Of a stretch of DNA of 64,000 bases, positions 27,938 through 37,883 are shown piece by piece (positions within the stretch are counted from its first letter, which is position 1; the number at the start of each line of letters is the position of its first letter). The translations under genes and the position numbers were made by a program. A model generated the notes under the pieces. That model was not told the origin of the DNA, did no database searches, and saw nothing but the letters and a program-made list of their open reading frames with translations. The stretch comes from CAXSBR01 sp964236495. Its GTDB lineage: Bacteria; Actinomycetota; Actinomycetes; Mycobacteriales; Jatrophihabitantaceae. The DNA lies in contig CAXSBR010000010.1 in NCBI GenBank assembly GCA_964236495.1, forward strand, positions 50,656 to 114,655, written 5' to 3'.

Positions 27938-30337
27938 GTGCTTGACATGAACCTTTTTTCCAGAGCCCGCCGACGCCTAGCCGGCGCCGTCTGCTTCGGA
28001 CTGACCTTGGGCGGCGCGGTGGGTGTAGCGGCACCGAGCCAGGTCGCACAAGCCACACCGGCGCCGGTGGCTACACCCGCCGCAACGGAGTTGTCGGCCG
28101 ATGCTTTGCCCACCGTGCAGATAGACGGTGTTGTCTGGTCTCAGGCAGTGGTAGGCAACACTGTATTTGCGGGAGGGTCTTTCGCGAACGCACGTCCGGC
28201 CGGCGCAGCTCCGGGCACACAGCTCACTGCTCGCGCGAATCTGCTGAGCTACAACATCACCACAGGTGTGCTCAACGGGAGCTTCGCGCCCAGCCTCAAC
28301 GCCCAGGTGCGTGCTGTTGCCGCGTCGCCCGACGGTTCGCGGATTTACGTCGGCGGCGATTTCACCATCGCCAACGGCCAGGTGCGTAACCGCATCGCGG
28401 CCTATGACACGGCTACCAACAAGCTGGTGGCATCATTCGCGCCGGTAATCGACGGCTCCGTGCGTACCATAGTCGCGACGAATTCGACCGTCTATATCGG
28501 CGGTCAGTTCACCAACATAAACAATCTGCACCGAATCCGGTTGGCGGCAATCAACGCCGGTAACGGATCGCTCACCAGCTGGGCGCCCAGTGCCGACTAC
28601 ACGGTCAGCGCTGTGGTCCTAACCCCCGACGGTAGCCGGCTGATTGTGGGCGGCAGTTTTCAGTACATCAACGGCACCGCGGCCTACGGGCTTGCTGCGC
28701 TGAATACCGTAAGCGGGACGGTGCAGCCATGGGAGGCAACAAACGTAGTTCGAGATGCCACCACGACGTCGGGCATCACCAGTCTGGTCACCGACGGATC
28801 CGCCGTCTACGGCACCGGGTATGTGTGGACGGGCGGGAAGGGCACGTTGGAAGGAACTTTCTCCGCTGACCCTAACAGCGGTCGGCTGAACTGGATCGAG
28901 GACTGTCACGGTGACAGCTACTCGACCTTCCCGTTCGGCGACGCCGTCTACACGGTCAGCCACTCCCACGCTTGCGACGATGTCGGTGGCTTCCCCGAGA
29001 CTGTGCCCAGGTCCTGGCACCGTGCGATTGGTTTCACCAAGCGAGCCACCGGCACCCTGGACTACTTTGGCCCCGCAAGTTACCACAACTTCGCCGGTAC
29101 GCCGAGTCCGACTATGCTGAACTGGTTCCCGGATTACGTCACGGGTACATACACCAAACAAAATCAGGCTTCCTGGAGTATCTCCGGTAATACGACGTAC
29201 GTGGTCACCGGCGGTGAATTCTTGAGCGTGAACAATGTGGCGCAGCAGGGTCTGGCCCGCTTTACCACCCGGCAGAACTCCCCGCATACTCAAGGACCGC
29301 GGGTAACAGGCGCCAACCTTAACCCCACCGTTGTCTCCCAAACGTCAGGAACCGTTCGCGTCAGCTTTGCCGCCGACTGGGATCGCGACGACACGACGCT
29401 GTCCTACCAGCTTGTGCGGGACTCCGATAAGACGCACCCCATTTATACCGCCACCCTCAACGCCCCGTTCTGGGCCCGACGGGACATCGTTTACACCGAC
29501 ACCGGGTTGACGGTAGGCAGTGTGCACAAATATCGAGTGTGGGTAACCGATCCAAGTGGCAACACCGTTTCTAGTGACAATGTCAGCGTGACGGTGGGGG
29601 AGTACATGCCGAGCACCTACGCCCGAGACGTGCGTGCCGACGGCGCCGCGCATTACTGGCGCCTTGATGAACTGAGCGGCAAGGGAGTCGCCGACTCGAT
29701 CGGTACCGACGACCTTGCCCTGAGTGCGCCGATCACTCGTCAACTGCCCGGAGCGATAGTTGGTGACGCCGACACGGCGTCAACTTTCCCCGGGACTGTG
29801 ACGGCGGGCAGTACCGATCTCTCGAAGGCGCCCGACGTCTTCACGGCCGAAGCCTGGTTCCGGACGACATCGACAACCGGCGGTGCACTGTTGGGGTTCG
29901 GCGATGCACAGAGCGGGGTAAGCAAGACTTACGACCGCGAGATCTACTTTGATTCCACTGGCCACGTGCTGTTCGGAGTCGGCTCTACGAACCACTACCT
30001 GAGCAGCCCAAATGCCTACAACGATGGTCAGTGGCACTACGTTTCGGCACAATTGTCGAGCGCCGGCACGGCGTTATATCTCGACGGCCAGCGGATCGGC
30101 GCCGACTCCACGATCAAGTCCGGCCAGGTGTACAACGGCTACTGGCACGTCGGCGGGAACACGCTGGGAAGCTGGCCCGGGCAGCGCAGTAGCACATTCT
30201 TCGCCGGCGACGTCGACGACGTGGCGATCTATCCGAGCGCTCTGTCAGCCGCTCAGGTTGCTGCCCACTACGTCGACAGCGGCCGTAGCTCGACATCTCG
30301 TCCGACCGCTTCGGCGGGGTTTACGGCTTCACGTTGA
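27938..30337 (+). CDS. Secreted delta-60-like propeller/LamG protein (shorter paralogue)
   Basis: A 799-residue exported protein aligned with the first half of the preceding gene's product: signal peptide (about 1-40), propeller-like repeats with EDCHGDSYS at about 321-329, a fibronectin-like segment and one LamG domain (559-785). It then ends where its neighbour continues with a second LamG and PKD repeats. The start is GTG 27938, with GGGGGA 7 bases before; the ATG at 27947 is too far from that site. Its stop overlaps the TTG start of the glycosyltransferase fusion (TTGA), tying this surface protein to glycan synthesis. Confidence 0.87.
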   Translation: MLDMNLFSRARRRLAGAVCFGLTLGGAVGVAAPSQVAQATPAPVATPAATELSADALPTVQIDGVVWSQAVVGNTVFAGGSFANARPAGAAPGTQLTARANLLSYNITTGVLNGSFAPSLNAQVRAVAASPDGSRIYVGGDFTIANGQVRNRIAAYDTATNKLVASFAPVIDGSVRTIVATNSTVYIGGQFTNINNLHRIRLAAINAGNGSLTSWAPSADYTVSAVVLTPDGSRLIVGGSFQYINGTAAYGLAALNTVSGTVQPWEATNVVRDATTTSGITSLVTDGSAVYGTGYVWTGGKGTLEGTFSADPNSGRLNWIEDCHGDSYSTFPFGDAVYTVSHSHACDDVGGFPETVPRSWHRAIGFTKRATGTLDYFGPASYHNFAGTPSPTMLNWFPDYVTGTYTKQNQASWSISGNTTYVVTGGEFLSVNNVAQQGLARFTTRQNSPHTQGPRVTGANLNPTVVSQTSGTVRVSFAADWDRDDTTLSYQLVRDSDKTHPIYTATLNAPFWARRDIVYTDTGLTVGSVHKYRVWVTDPSGNTVSSDNVSVTVGEYMPSTYARDVRADGAAHYWRLDELSGKGVADSIGTDDLALSAPITRQLPGAIVGDADTASTFPGTVTAGSTDLSKAPDVFTAEAWFRTTSTTGGALLGFGDAQSGVSKTYDREIYFDSTGHVLFGVGSTNHYLSSPNAYNDGQWHYVSAQLSSAGTALYLDGQRIGADSTIKSGQVYNGYWHVGGNTLGSWPGQRSSTFFAGDVDDVAIYPSALSAAQVAAHYVDSGRSSTSRPTASAGFTASR

Positions 30338-32547
30338 CAGCTGCGAAGTCACCGCGAATCCGCACCAGCAGCTCGACAATCAGCGAGCCGCCACACAGCC
30401 AGCACACCGCTTCGACAACTGTTCTCCTGGCGCATCCCAGCGCTGACCTGTACGGATCGGACCGGGTGCTGTTGGCTACGGTCGATGCGCTACGCGAAAG
30501 CGGCCGCGCGGTCGTGGTCGCGTTGCCGGCGCCTGGTCCGCTCGTGGCCGAACTGCAGGCGCGGGGAGCGAAGGTCAGCTATTGTCCGAGCCCGGTTCTG
30601 CGCAAGAGCGCCCTGCGACCCGTAGGCGCTCTTCGACTGGTGGCCGACACTCTGCGCGGCGTGCTACCAGGGATCTCGCTCATCCGTTCCAGCAACGCCG
30701 ACTTCGTTCTGGTTAATACGATCACCATTCCGCTGTGGCTGGTGCTTGCCAAACTCAAGGGCCGCCGATCGCTGTGTCACGTGCACGAAGCCGAAGGTAG
30801 CGCCTCGCTCGTCGTTCGCCGCGCGGTCGCTGCACCGCTGCTGTTGGCAGATCGTCTGGTGTCAAATTCTCAATTCAGCAGATCGGTGCTCGTTGGAGCG
30901 TTCAGCACTCTGGGCGACCGGACGACGGTTGTTCCTAATGCGGTGCCAGGTCCAGTCGAGGCAGAGCTAGCACGCAGCGCCCTCGCCGGCGGCGTACGCC
31001 TGCTCTTCGTTGGACGGCTGTCGCCGCGTAAGGGGCCCGACGTCGCGATCGCCGCACTGGCCCTGCTTCGAGCGGCAGACGTTGACGCCAAGCTTGACCT
31101 GGTCGGTGCGGTGTTCCCGGGCTACGAATGGTTCGCCGCCGAGTTGGCAGCAGATGTTGCGGCCCGCAACCTGGCCAACTCGGTGAGCTTCCATGGCTTC
31201 CAAAGCGATGTATGGCCCTTTCTGGCTGCAGCCGATGTTGTCGTGGTTCCATCGAAGGCTGATGAGCCTTTCGGTAACACTGCTGTCGAGGCGGTGCTGG
31301 CGGCTCGCCCGGTCGTCGTCAGTGCAACCAGTGGACTGCTGGAGGCGGTTGATGGCTATGGCACCGCGCGCTGCGTTGCACCTGACGACGCCGGCGCGTT
31401 GGCTAGCGCTTTGCACGAGGTGATTGACCAGTGGCCCTCTCTGCGTCTTCTCGCCGCCCAGGACGCCGAGTTGGCTCGCCGGCGGCACGACCCCGCGCAG
31501 TACGGCGTGGCCTTGCGGGCGGTGGTCGACGAATTGATGGCTGGCGCTCAGGCAAGGCCGACGCCTTCACGACCAGCGCCGAGCCACGTCGCGCCGGCCA
31601 AGTCGCTGGCGTCGGCCAACTCGCTGGTGGTGGCCATAGCGACGTACAACAGACCCGCCGAGCTCGCCGGCACCTTACCCCTGGTGGCGGCTCAGGTGGC
31701 CGACCTAGACCTCTCAGCCCGTGTTTTGGTCGTTGATAACGACGCCCACGGCAGTGCTGCGCAGGTCGTAGCCGCCCTGGGATTGGCGAACGTCTCCTAT
31801 GTCGTGGAGCCCGTCGCGGGCATCGCCGCGGCCCGCAATCGGGCGCTGGACGAGGCCCGTGACGCTGGCGACAATCTGCTGGTCTTCATCGATGACGACG
31901 AGTGTCCCCGCGATGGGTGGCTCAAGGGGCTTGTCGACGAGTACCGAAAGACGCGGCCGGCCGCGGTGGTCGGGCCGGTGGTGTCCGAATTTGCAGGTCC
32001 CGTCGAATCCTGGATCGAAGGGGGCGGCTTCTTCGAACGTCGACGGCTGCCGACCGGCACTGAGGTCGGCGTGTTTGCAACCAACAATCTGCTGTTGGAC
32101 ATGAAGCAGATCGCCGTGCACAATCTGCGCTTCGACGAACGATTCGGGCTGACGGGCGGCTCCGACACGCTGTTCAGTAAGCAGCTGTCGGCAACTGGCG
32201 CGCGGATGGTTTGGTGTGATCACGCCATCGTCGTGGACCACGTTCCGCTGGAACGCATGACTCGTCAGTGGGTGCTGAACCGGGCGATGCGTTACGGCAA
32301 CTCAGCTAGTCGTACGGCAGTCGTTCTCGCCGACGGCACCGTCGCGCGTTCGCGGGTGCGGGTCGAGATGCTGCTGCGGGGTGCAGCTCGAGTGGGGTTG
32401 GGAGCCGCTCGGATCACTGCTGGATCGGTAGCCGGCAACGAGCGGCACCGCGCTCGGGGCCAACGGGTCTATATGAAGGGGCGCGGATACATCATGGGCG
32501 CCCTCGACCGGGCTTACACCGAATACGCTCGGCCGCCGGAGGTCTGA
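30334..32547 (+). CDS. Bifunctional glycosyltransferase: GT4 domain fused to GT2 domain
   Basis: A 737-residue protein holding two transferases. Residues about 28-405 are a GT-B/GT4 enzyme (VGRLSPRKGPDVAIAAL and DEPFGNTAVEAVLAARPVV at the donor site). After a Pro/Ala linker, about 428-650 is a GT-A/GT2 enzyme (VVAIATYNRPAEL, AAARNRALDEA, DDD metal motif in FIDDDECP). It could add two successive sugars. It starts with a TTG that overlaps the previous stop and has no ATG near; a later start is not excluded. It contains one TTA codon (31675). The polymerase-like gene follows one base after its stop. Confidence 0.88.
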   Translation: MTAAKSPRIRTSSSTISEPPHSQHTASTTVLLAHPSADLYGSDRVLLATVDALRESGRAVVVALPAPGPLVAELQARGAKVSYCPSPVLRKSALRPVGALRLVADTLRGVLPGISLIRSSNADFVLVNTITIPLWLVLAKLKGRRSLCHVHEAEGSASLVVRRAVAAPLLLADRLVSNSQFSRSVLVGAFSTLGDRTTVVPNAVPGPVEAELARSALAGGVRLLFVGRLSPRKGPDVAIAALALLRAADVDAKLDLVGAVFPGYEWFAAELAADVAARNLANSVSFHGFQSDVWPFLAAADVVVVPSKADEPFGNTAVEAVLAARPVVVSATSGLLEAVDGYGTARCVAPDDAGALASALHEVIDQWPSLRLLAAQDAELARRRHDPAQYGVALRAVVDELMAGAQARPTPSRPAPSHVAPAKSLASANSLVVAIATYNRPAELAGTLPLVAAQVADLDLSARVLVVDNDAHGSAAQVVAALGLANVSYVVEPVAGIAAARNRALDEARDAGDNLLVFIDDDECPRDGWLKGLVDEYRKTRPAAVVGPVVSEFAGPVESWIEGGGFFERRRLPTGTEVGVFATNNLLLDMKQIAVHNLRFDERFGLTGGSDTLFSKQLSATGARMVWCDHAIVVDHVPLERMTRQWVLNRAMRYGNSASRTAVVLADGTVARSRVRVEMLLRGAARVGLGAARITAGSVAGNERHRARGQRVYMKGRGYIMGALDRAYTEYARPPEV

Positions 32548-32548
32548 G

Positions 32549-33847
32549 ATGCATCTGGTTGTCTGGCTGGCGCTGTGCCTGGTCGGGTCGTGGTTGTGCC
32601 GCCGCCGGCCGATCATCCTCGTTGTTGCCGTCTTGCTCATCTGGGCCGCAGTGCCCGGCGTCGCGGCAGCCGTAGTCACCGGCCACGCCACCGGCAAGCT
32701 CAGCATGCATCCGGCGACCTGGCTTGTTTTCATCGCGCTTGGTGTTCTCGCGCTCGAAAACCCACATGCGGTGTCGGAGGTATTGGGCCGGCATGCGCTC
32801 GTGCTGCTCAACGTCGGGCTGGTGGTCAGCGTAGGCGTCTGGGTCACCAAGTTCGGCGCCTCGCCCACCGGCCTGGTCTTGCTCGTGGATCAGATCGCCG
32901 CTCCCGTCATGCTGTTCTTCCTGGCCAAACTGGCCTTTGCGCAGAACCGCGCGAGTCTTTTGACGGTGCGCAACGTTCTACTGATTATTGCCGCCGTGCA
33001 AAGCGTACTTTGCGTAGTGCAAAAACTAACGAAGACGACTGTGTTCTACACGCACTATTACGAGCAGCAATATTGGTATGACCCGACGCGCTTTAACCGC
33101 TGGATGGGCACGTTGGATCACCCGCTGGTGCTGGGGATGGCGCTGGCGGTGTGCATCCCACTCGTTGCCGGGCTTCGCAGTGCTGGCTTGCAAGCCTTGC
33201 TTATAGCCCTGTTCCTGGTCGGCATCCTGGTCACTGAGTCCAGATCTTCGCTCGTCGCCGGCGCCTTGGCCGCAATCTACGTTGTGTTCTCCGGAGAGTT
33301 GAGCGCGGCGCGTCGCGCGGTGGTAGGACTTGCGCTGGGCTCGGCAGTCGTGTACGCCGCCTCCAGCGCGCTGAGCAGCGGAGTCACCGCCCGTTTCAAC
33401 AACGACACCGGCTCCGCAGGTGCACGCGGCGCTGCCTTTTCGTATTTCTTCGAGCACATGAACACATGGTTGCTGTTCGGACAGGGGTTCACGTCGAACT
33501 ACGCCGTGGCTGCCAACGCAGGGCTACAGACCAGTTTCGAAAATTCTTTTGTTATGTACTCTATAGATCTGGGCGTTATATTCGCGGTTCTTTACTTCGG
33601 GACTATCGTCGCTCTTAGCCTCGCTAGTGTGGGACAGCCGAACCTGCGTGGCTTGACATTCGCCGCAATTATCTGCCTTGCGCTACCGCAGACATTTACC
33701 AGTCTGGGCGCCGACACTTTCGTGGGTCCGCTGGTCTGGATCGTGCTGGCTCTGACTTCGAGTCCGACGCCCGGCACAGGTCACACGCATCTGAACTCTG
33801 CCGCCACTGAACCCGCCCGCCAGGAGAACCGCGTCCCGCTGGGCTGA
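32549..33847 (+). CDS. O-antigen polymerase/ligase-like membrane protein (Wzy/WaaL type)
   Basis: A 432-residue polytopic membrane protein with about ten hydrophobic segments and a large extracytoplasmic loop near residues 165-195 (YYEQQYWYDPTRFNRWMGTL). A later segment carries ESRSSLVAG. This is the topology of Wzy polymerases and O-antigen ligases, which join lipid-linked repeat units outside the membrane. It lies one base after the GT fusion. Ligase and polymerase cannot be told apart from sequence, but it is the only such protein in the island, so polymerase is favoured. Confidence 0.8.
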   Translation: MHLVVWLALCLVGSWLCRRRPIILVVAVLLIWAAVPGVAAAVVTGHATGKLSMHPATWLVFIALGVLALENPHAVSEVLGRHALVLLNVGLVVSVGVWVTKFGASPTGLVLLVDQIAAPVMLFFLAKLAFAQNRASLLTVRNVLLIIAAVQSVLCVVQKLTKTTVFYTHYYEQQYWYDPTRFNRWMGTLDHPLVLGMALAVCIPLVAGLRSAGLQALLIALFLVGILVTESRSSLVAGALAAIYVVFSGELSAARRAVVGLALGSAVVYAASSALSSGVTARFNNDTGSAGARGAAFSYFFEHMNTWLLFGQGFTSNYAVAANAGLQTSFENSFVMYSIDLGVIFAVLYFGTIVALSLASVGQPNLRGLTFAAIICLALPQTFTSLGADTFVGPLVWIVLALTSSPTPGTGHTHLNSAATEPARQENRVPLG

Positions 33848-33923
33848 AGTGGGTCTGACGTGCGACGAACGCGTGAGCCTATGGCAGTGGCCGGACCCGG
33901 GCCAGATCTACTTGGTGTGAGAG

Positions 33924-34638
33924 TCAGTTGATGGTGGGCGCAAGCGGCAGCACAGACCGTTGGCGCAGGGTAGCCGAGCGAACTATGTCGTCGGCGGTGG
34001 TGTAGTCCTCGTTTCAATCGCCGATCACGACCCCGGCTGGGTCAGCATGCCAAAAGTTGATGTCGAGGCAAACGTCCGCGGACTCGACCACTGAACGATT
34101 CGACGTAGCTGTTGCTCCAGGGCTCGCAGGGTGTGGTGAACGACAGGCCGAGTCGCTCGCCAGCCCAGTCGGCCATGGCGTCGCAGGCGAACTCAGGGCT
34201 GCTGTCGCAGCGGAGCACCACCGGGTAGCCCCGACCGACGGCGAGACGGTCGAGTTAGTCGATGAGGCGGTCCGCGATAACCGGGGGCTTGACAAGGTCG
34301 CCGCGGCGGTCGACAGAGTCCGCCGCGGGCGTGTTCATCGATGACCCACACCCGCTGGTGATCCGCAGCCAAGCAAGCAGCCACGCCCGCGGCCTTGTCC
34401 GACTCCGCGTCGGCGAGGAGCCGCTTCCAGGTGAAGTTTTCCCGCTCGAGCTCCTTGAGGCGTTTCGCGTCGTCAGCCTTCAACCCGCCGAACTGATTAC
34501 GCCACCGGTAGTACGTCGGCGCCGAAAACTGCAGCTCGCGGCACAGATTGGCGACGTAAGCCCTCGCCCAGCATCCGATCGGACTGCGCCAACTTTACGG
34601 ACAACCTGCTCCGGTGAAGGCCGTCTCCTCAACGCCAT
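33924..34638 (-). pseudogene. Decayed IS3-family transposase (orfA/orfB relic)
   Basis: Read on the minus strand the DNA gives pieces of an IS3-type transposase in shifting frames. Near 34638 it gives RPSPEQVVRK, then a frameshift, RELQFSAPTYYRWRNQFGGL, KADDAKRLKELERENFTWKR (about 34420-34480), and then orfB pieces: RCDSSPEFACDAMADW, SFTTPCEPWSNSYVESFSGR and NEDYTTADDIV, with TGA in place of a conserved tryptophan codon. The relic is about 0.7 kb, shorter than an intact element, so there are internal deletions as well as frameshifts. No terminal repeats were found. It separates the polymerase-like gene from the beta-helix gene. Confidence 0.88.
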
Positions 34639-34906
34639 GACCATCAAGCCTTCTGCCTGCATCGGGGGCAAACAAACTCTCACTCGGAGTAGGCCCACAG
34701 ATCGGGGACGGGCCATCAGGCGTGTGGGGTCCTGACGGGCACGGCAAGCGCGTCGTAACCAAGATGTTATGGTTCTGCCTTGACAGGTGGGGGTCCGCGT
34801 AGAACATGCACGCCTGAGTGTGGTTCGGGCAATGACGCCCGTATTGCAGACGCGGGGCGCATCTGAACCGGCTGTGAGCCGACCCGTCATCCAAGGAGCC
34901 AACTTA

Positions 34907-37564
34907 GTGCCTTCATTGCTTCCGCATGCCCAAAATTCGGCCGCAAACCATCGCCGGTCTTCGGCGAGCGCGACGTCTACCCCGCTCGCGGCTAGGCGGT
35001 CAGCCACCAGATCCTCCGCTTTCATGCCGACGTCTCCTACCGGCCGTGGCAGACTCGCTGCCGTACTGGCGGCTACCGGAGGATTTGCCCTGCTGGTCAC
35101 GTCCCTTGTTACGGCGGGCCACAGTGCCTTTGGAGCTGACATCGGCTACAAGTCCGATACCACCCTGGCAGCGGACTCCTTCGGTCGCACGGTGGACCAC
35201 GGGTGGGGAACAGCAGACGTCGGAGCGGCATACACCGTCTCCTCGGCCTCGCGCGCATCCGTGGCCGGCGGCAAAGCAGCGTTCACCCTCGGTGCCGGCG
35301 TAAGTGATGGCGCTAACCTTGCCGACGTTCACGGCCTAGACGCTGCGGTCACAGCCACGCAGGCGGTCGCTAGTCTGCCCGTCGACGGCAGGGTGTATCT
35401 GTCAGTGCGAGCCCGCGAGACAGGGTCGTCGAGCTATACCGCCCGAGTCGTCGTTGCTGGTGACGGATCGGCAGTGCTAACGGTGAATCGGCAGACGGCC
35501 TCCGCCGTCCCCGCGTTGGGGCGCTTCGTCCTACCGGACCTGCTGCAGGCAAACGTCGGCATAACCATCATCCTTGCGGTGACGGGAACCGATCCGGTAA
35601 CGCTGCGAGCTCGGGCTTGGCGCGATGGCAAAACTAAGCCAGATTGGCAGGTCCAGGCGACCGACGCGAGTTCCGAGCGGCTTACCGCCGCTGGCGGCGT
35701 GGGAATATGGGACTACGTCTCGTCCGGCGCGCCGGCGACAACGATCAGTACCGACAACTTCCTGGCCCAGTCGCTGACGTCGACCGGTTCAGCGACGCCG
35801 GCACCGTCACCGACCCCGACACCGACACCGTCACCGACGCCGACACCGTCACCGTCACCGACGCCGACTGCGCCACCGGCGCCACCGGCGCCACCGACGC
35901 CACCGACGGGGCCGGAATCCAGCGCCGGAATTGGGGCCGCCCCGGTGGGAAGCACCGCCTACGCCATTCCGGCAGGCGCAGTCTTCGTCGCGGGCGATGG
36001 CAGCGATGGCGCAGCCGGAAGTCAGGGCGCTCCAATGCGTACGGTGAATGCGGCGTTGAGCAAGGTTTCCGCAGGTGGAGCCGTAGTCGTTCGCGGCGGT
36101 GAGTACCACCAGTCCATCTCCGTGCCCGATCGCCGCACCAATGTGACCATTCAGGCCTATCCCAAGGAAGCTGTGTGGTTCGACGGCTCGGTGCCGGTGA
36201 CGGGTTGGACGCAGTCGGGCTCCACGTGGTACTGCAGCGGTTGGGACACCACCTTCGACGCCAACGCAAGCTTCAGCCGAGGCAGCAACGATCCATCCTT
36301 CATTAACCCCAGCTACCCGATGGCTGGCCATCCAGATCAGGTTTGGGTCAGTGGGACAGCACAGCAGCAGGTTTCCAGCGTCTCGCAGGTGCACAGCGGA
36401 ACCTTCTATGTGGATTACTCAGCGCATCGCATTTACCTCGGAACCGACCCGAGCGGACGCGAAGTACGCAGCAGCGACACCATCCGCGGCTTTTACTCGG
36501 CAGCGGCCAACACCACGCTTCGCGGTATCGGATTCCACCGGTATGCGCCTTCGGTGGCTGATTTGGCCTCCCTGCGTATCACCGGCGCAAATTCGATCGT
36601 TGAAAACGTCGTTTCCGACGACAATGCCAACGGAGGTATCAGTATCGGCGGCCCGAACGTCACGGTTCGAAACGTGTCAGCAGACCGCAACGGGCTGGTG
36701 GGGTTCTTGGCTAACTCGGCCGATAACCTGACTCTTACAAGCAGCCTCGTCTCAGCCAACAACACCGAGCATTACAACCGCAACCCGGTGTCTGGCGGCT
36801 TGAAGATAACCCGATCTCGTACGGTAACGATCACCGACAGCACTTCCGAAAACAACGTAACAAACGGCTTGTGGCTTGACGAGTCGGTATACGACGCAAA
36901 GGTCATCAACAACAGGATCATCGCTAATGGATATTACGGTATCGAAGCCGAATTAGGCACCAAGGTTGTCATCGCTGGCAACGTGGTTGCCCGCAACGCA
37001 AACAACGGGATCATGGTGTTCGACACCAGCAACGTGCAGGTGTGGAACAACACCCTGGTCAGTAATGGCCGAGACTTCGAGGCATACCAGGACAGTCGGA
37101 CCGAAACCAACACCGGCACGCCCGGACATGACCCACGCCGTCCGAACCCGGATCCAACCATGTCCTGGCTTGTGGGTGGACCGTTAGTGTTCAAGAATAA
37201 TGTTGTGGTGAGCACCGGTAGCGACTACCTGGTAGTTGTGCAGGACGGCACGATAGCCCGGAACTGGCAGCAGATCGGCTTCCAATCGGACAGTAACGTG
37301 TACCAACGCGGCTCTGCGAACACTGCGTTGCTGACGTCGGGCGGTCGCAACGTCACCTACACCACGCTCTCCAATTTGCAAGCAGCAACGGGAGGGGACG
37401 GGAACAGTCGCGAAGTCGGTGGTGGCGCCGTGTCAGGAAGCTACGCGGTGACCTCCGTTGTGACGACGCTCGCACCGTCCAGTGCAACCGGTTTGCCGAG
37501 CGACATTGCTGCGTTGCTGCACACCGACGCTGGGACCAGAGTCCTCGGTTCATTGCAGCGGTAG
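34907..37564 (+). CDS. Secreted parallel beta-helix protein with N-terminal beta-sandwich domain
   Basis: An 885-residue exported protein. A hydrophobic export segment lies at about 45-75. A beta-sandwich domain (about 84-285) resembles the C-terminus of the 22.5-kb protein. A Pro/Ser/Thr linker (about 298-340) leads to a right-handed parallel beta-helix (345-885; GAVFVAGDGSDGAAGS, PMRTVNAAL, repeated N-rich rungs). Beta-helix proteins of this type include C5-epimerases, lyases and glycoside hydrolases acting on acidic polysaccharides. The closest relative here is the membrane-anchored protein at 44.2 kb; both have VWFDGSVP, NGLWLDESV and PGHDPRRP. GTG 34907 follows AAGGAG by 8 bases. Catalytic residues are not assignable. 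Confidence 0.85.
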   Translation: MPSLLPHAQNSAANHRRSSASATSTPLAARRSATRSSAFMPTSPTGRGRLAAVLAATGGFALLVTSLVTAGHSAFGADIGYKSDTTLAADSFGRTVDHGWGTADVGAAYTVSSASRASVAGGKAAFTLGAGVSDGANLADVHGLDAAVTATQAVASLPVDGRVYLSVRARETGSSSYTARVVVAGDGSAVLTVNRQTASAVPALGRFVLPDLLQANVGITIILAVTGTDPVTLRARAWRDGKTKPDWQVQATDASSERLTAAGGVGIWDYVSSGAPATTISTDNFLAQSLTSTGSATPAPSPTPTPTPSPTPTPSPSPTPTAPPAPPAPPTPPTGPESSAGIGAAPVGSTAYAIPAGAVFVAGDGSDGAAGSQGAPMRTVNAALSKVSAGGAVVVRGGEYHQSISVPDRRTNVTIQAYPKEAVWFDGSVPVTGWTQSGSTWYCSGWDTTFDANASFSRGSNDPSFINPSYPMAGHPDQVWVSGTAQQQVSSVSQVHSGTFYVDYSAHRIYLGTDPSGREVRSSDTIRGFYSAAANTTLRGIGFHRYAPSVADLASLRITGANSIVENVVSDDNANGGISIGGPNVTVRNVSADRNGLVGFLANSADNLTLTSSLVSANNTEHYNRNPVSGGLKITRSRTVTITDSTSENNVTNGLWLDESVYDAKVINNRIIANGYYGIEAELGTKVVIAGNVVARNANNGIMVFDTSNVQVWNNTLVSNGRDFEAYQDSRTETNTGTPGHDPRRPNPDPTMSWLVGGPLVFKNNVVVSTGSDYLVVVQDGTIARNWQQIGFQSDSNVYQRGSANTALLTSGGRNVTYTTLSNLQAATGGDGNSREVGGGAVSGSYAVTSVVTTLAPSSATGLPSDIAALLHTDAGTRVLGSLQR

Positions 37565-37780
37565 GCGACCGCACAGCCCAGCGGCCGGCCTGTCCCGGCC
37601 ATGGGGCTGGCCGCAGGGCGCAGCGCCTGACTCGTCAAGAGCTCAGGCGGAGGTGGCCGCCGGCCTTCTTTCGTGTAGACGCCCATCAGCGGCAATGCGC
37701 CATCGCCGCCGCAAAGATCCCACAAGAAGGCTGATCCGGGCTGACGTGCAGTTTTGCCCTGGTAGTTCAGCTTGGGCGAT

Positions 37781-37809
37781 TTGAACATCTCGCCCGATTG
37801 TGGTAGGTT
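37781..37809 (+). promoter_or_regulatory. Promoter before the alginate-lyase-like gene
   Basis: TTGAAC (37781-37786) and TAGGTT (37804-37809) are spaced by 17 bases, about 75 bases before the start. A GGGCGA/TCGCCC dyad (about 37774-37795) overlaps the -35 box and may be an operator. The rest of the 37565-37883 gap shows no gene. Confidence 0.5.
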
Positions 37810-37883
37810 GCGTCTTGTTCGTGGGGGGAGTGCAAGCGGGGAACCAAATATCCCACGGGGGCGACACCTGAAAGTTGGCCCCT

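Noticed and set aside
34779..34800. TTGACA box before the first beta-helix gene
   Set aside because: The -35 hexamer is perfect but no acceptable -10 lies 16-18 bases away, so I do not call a promoter.
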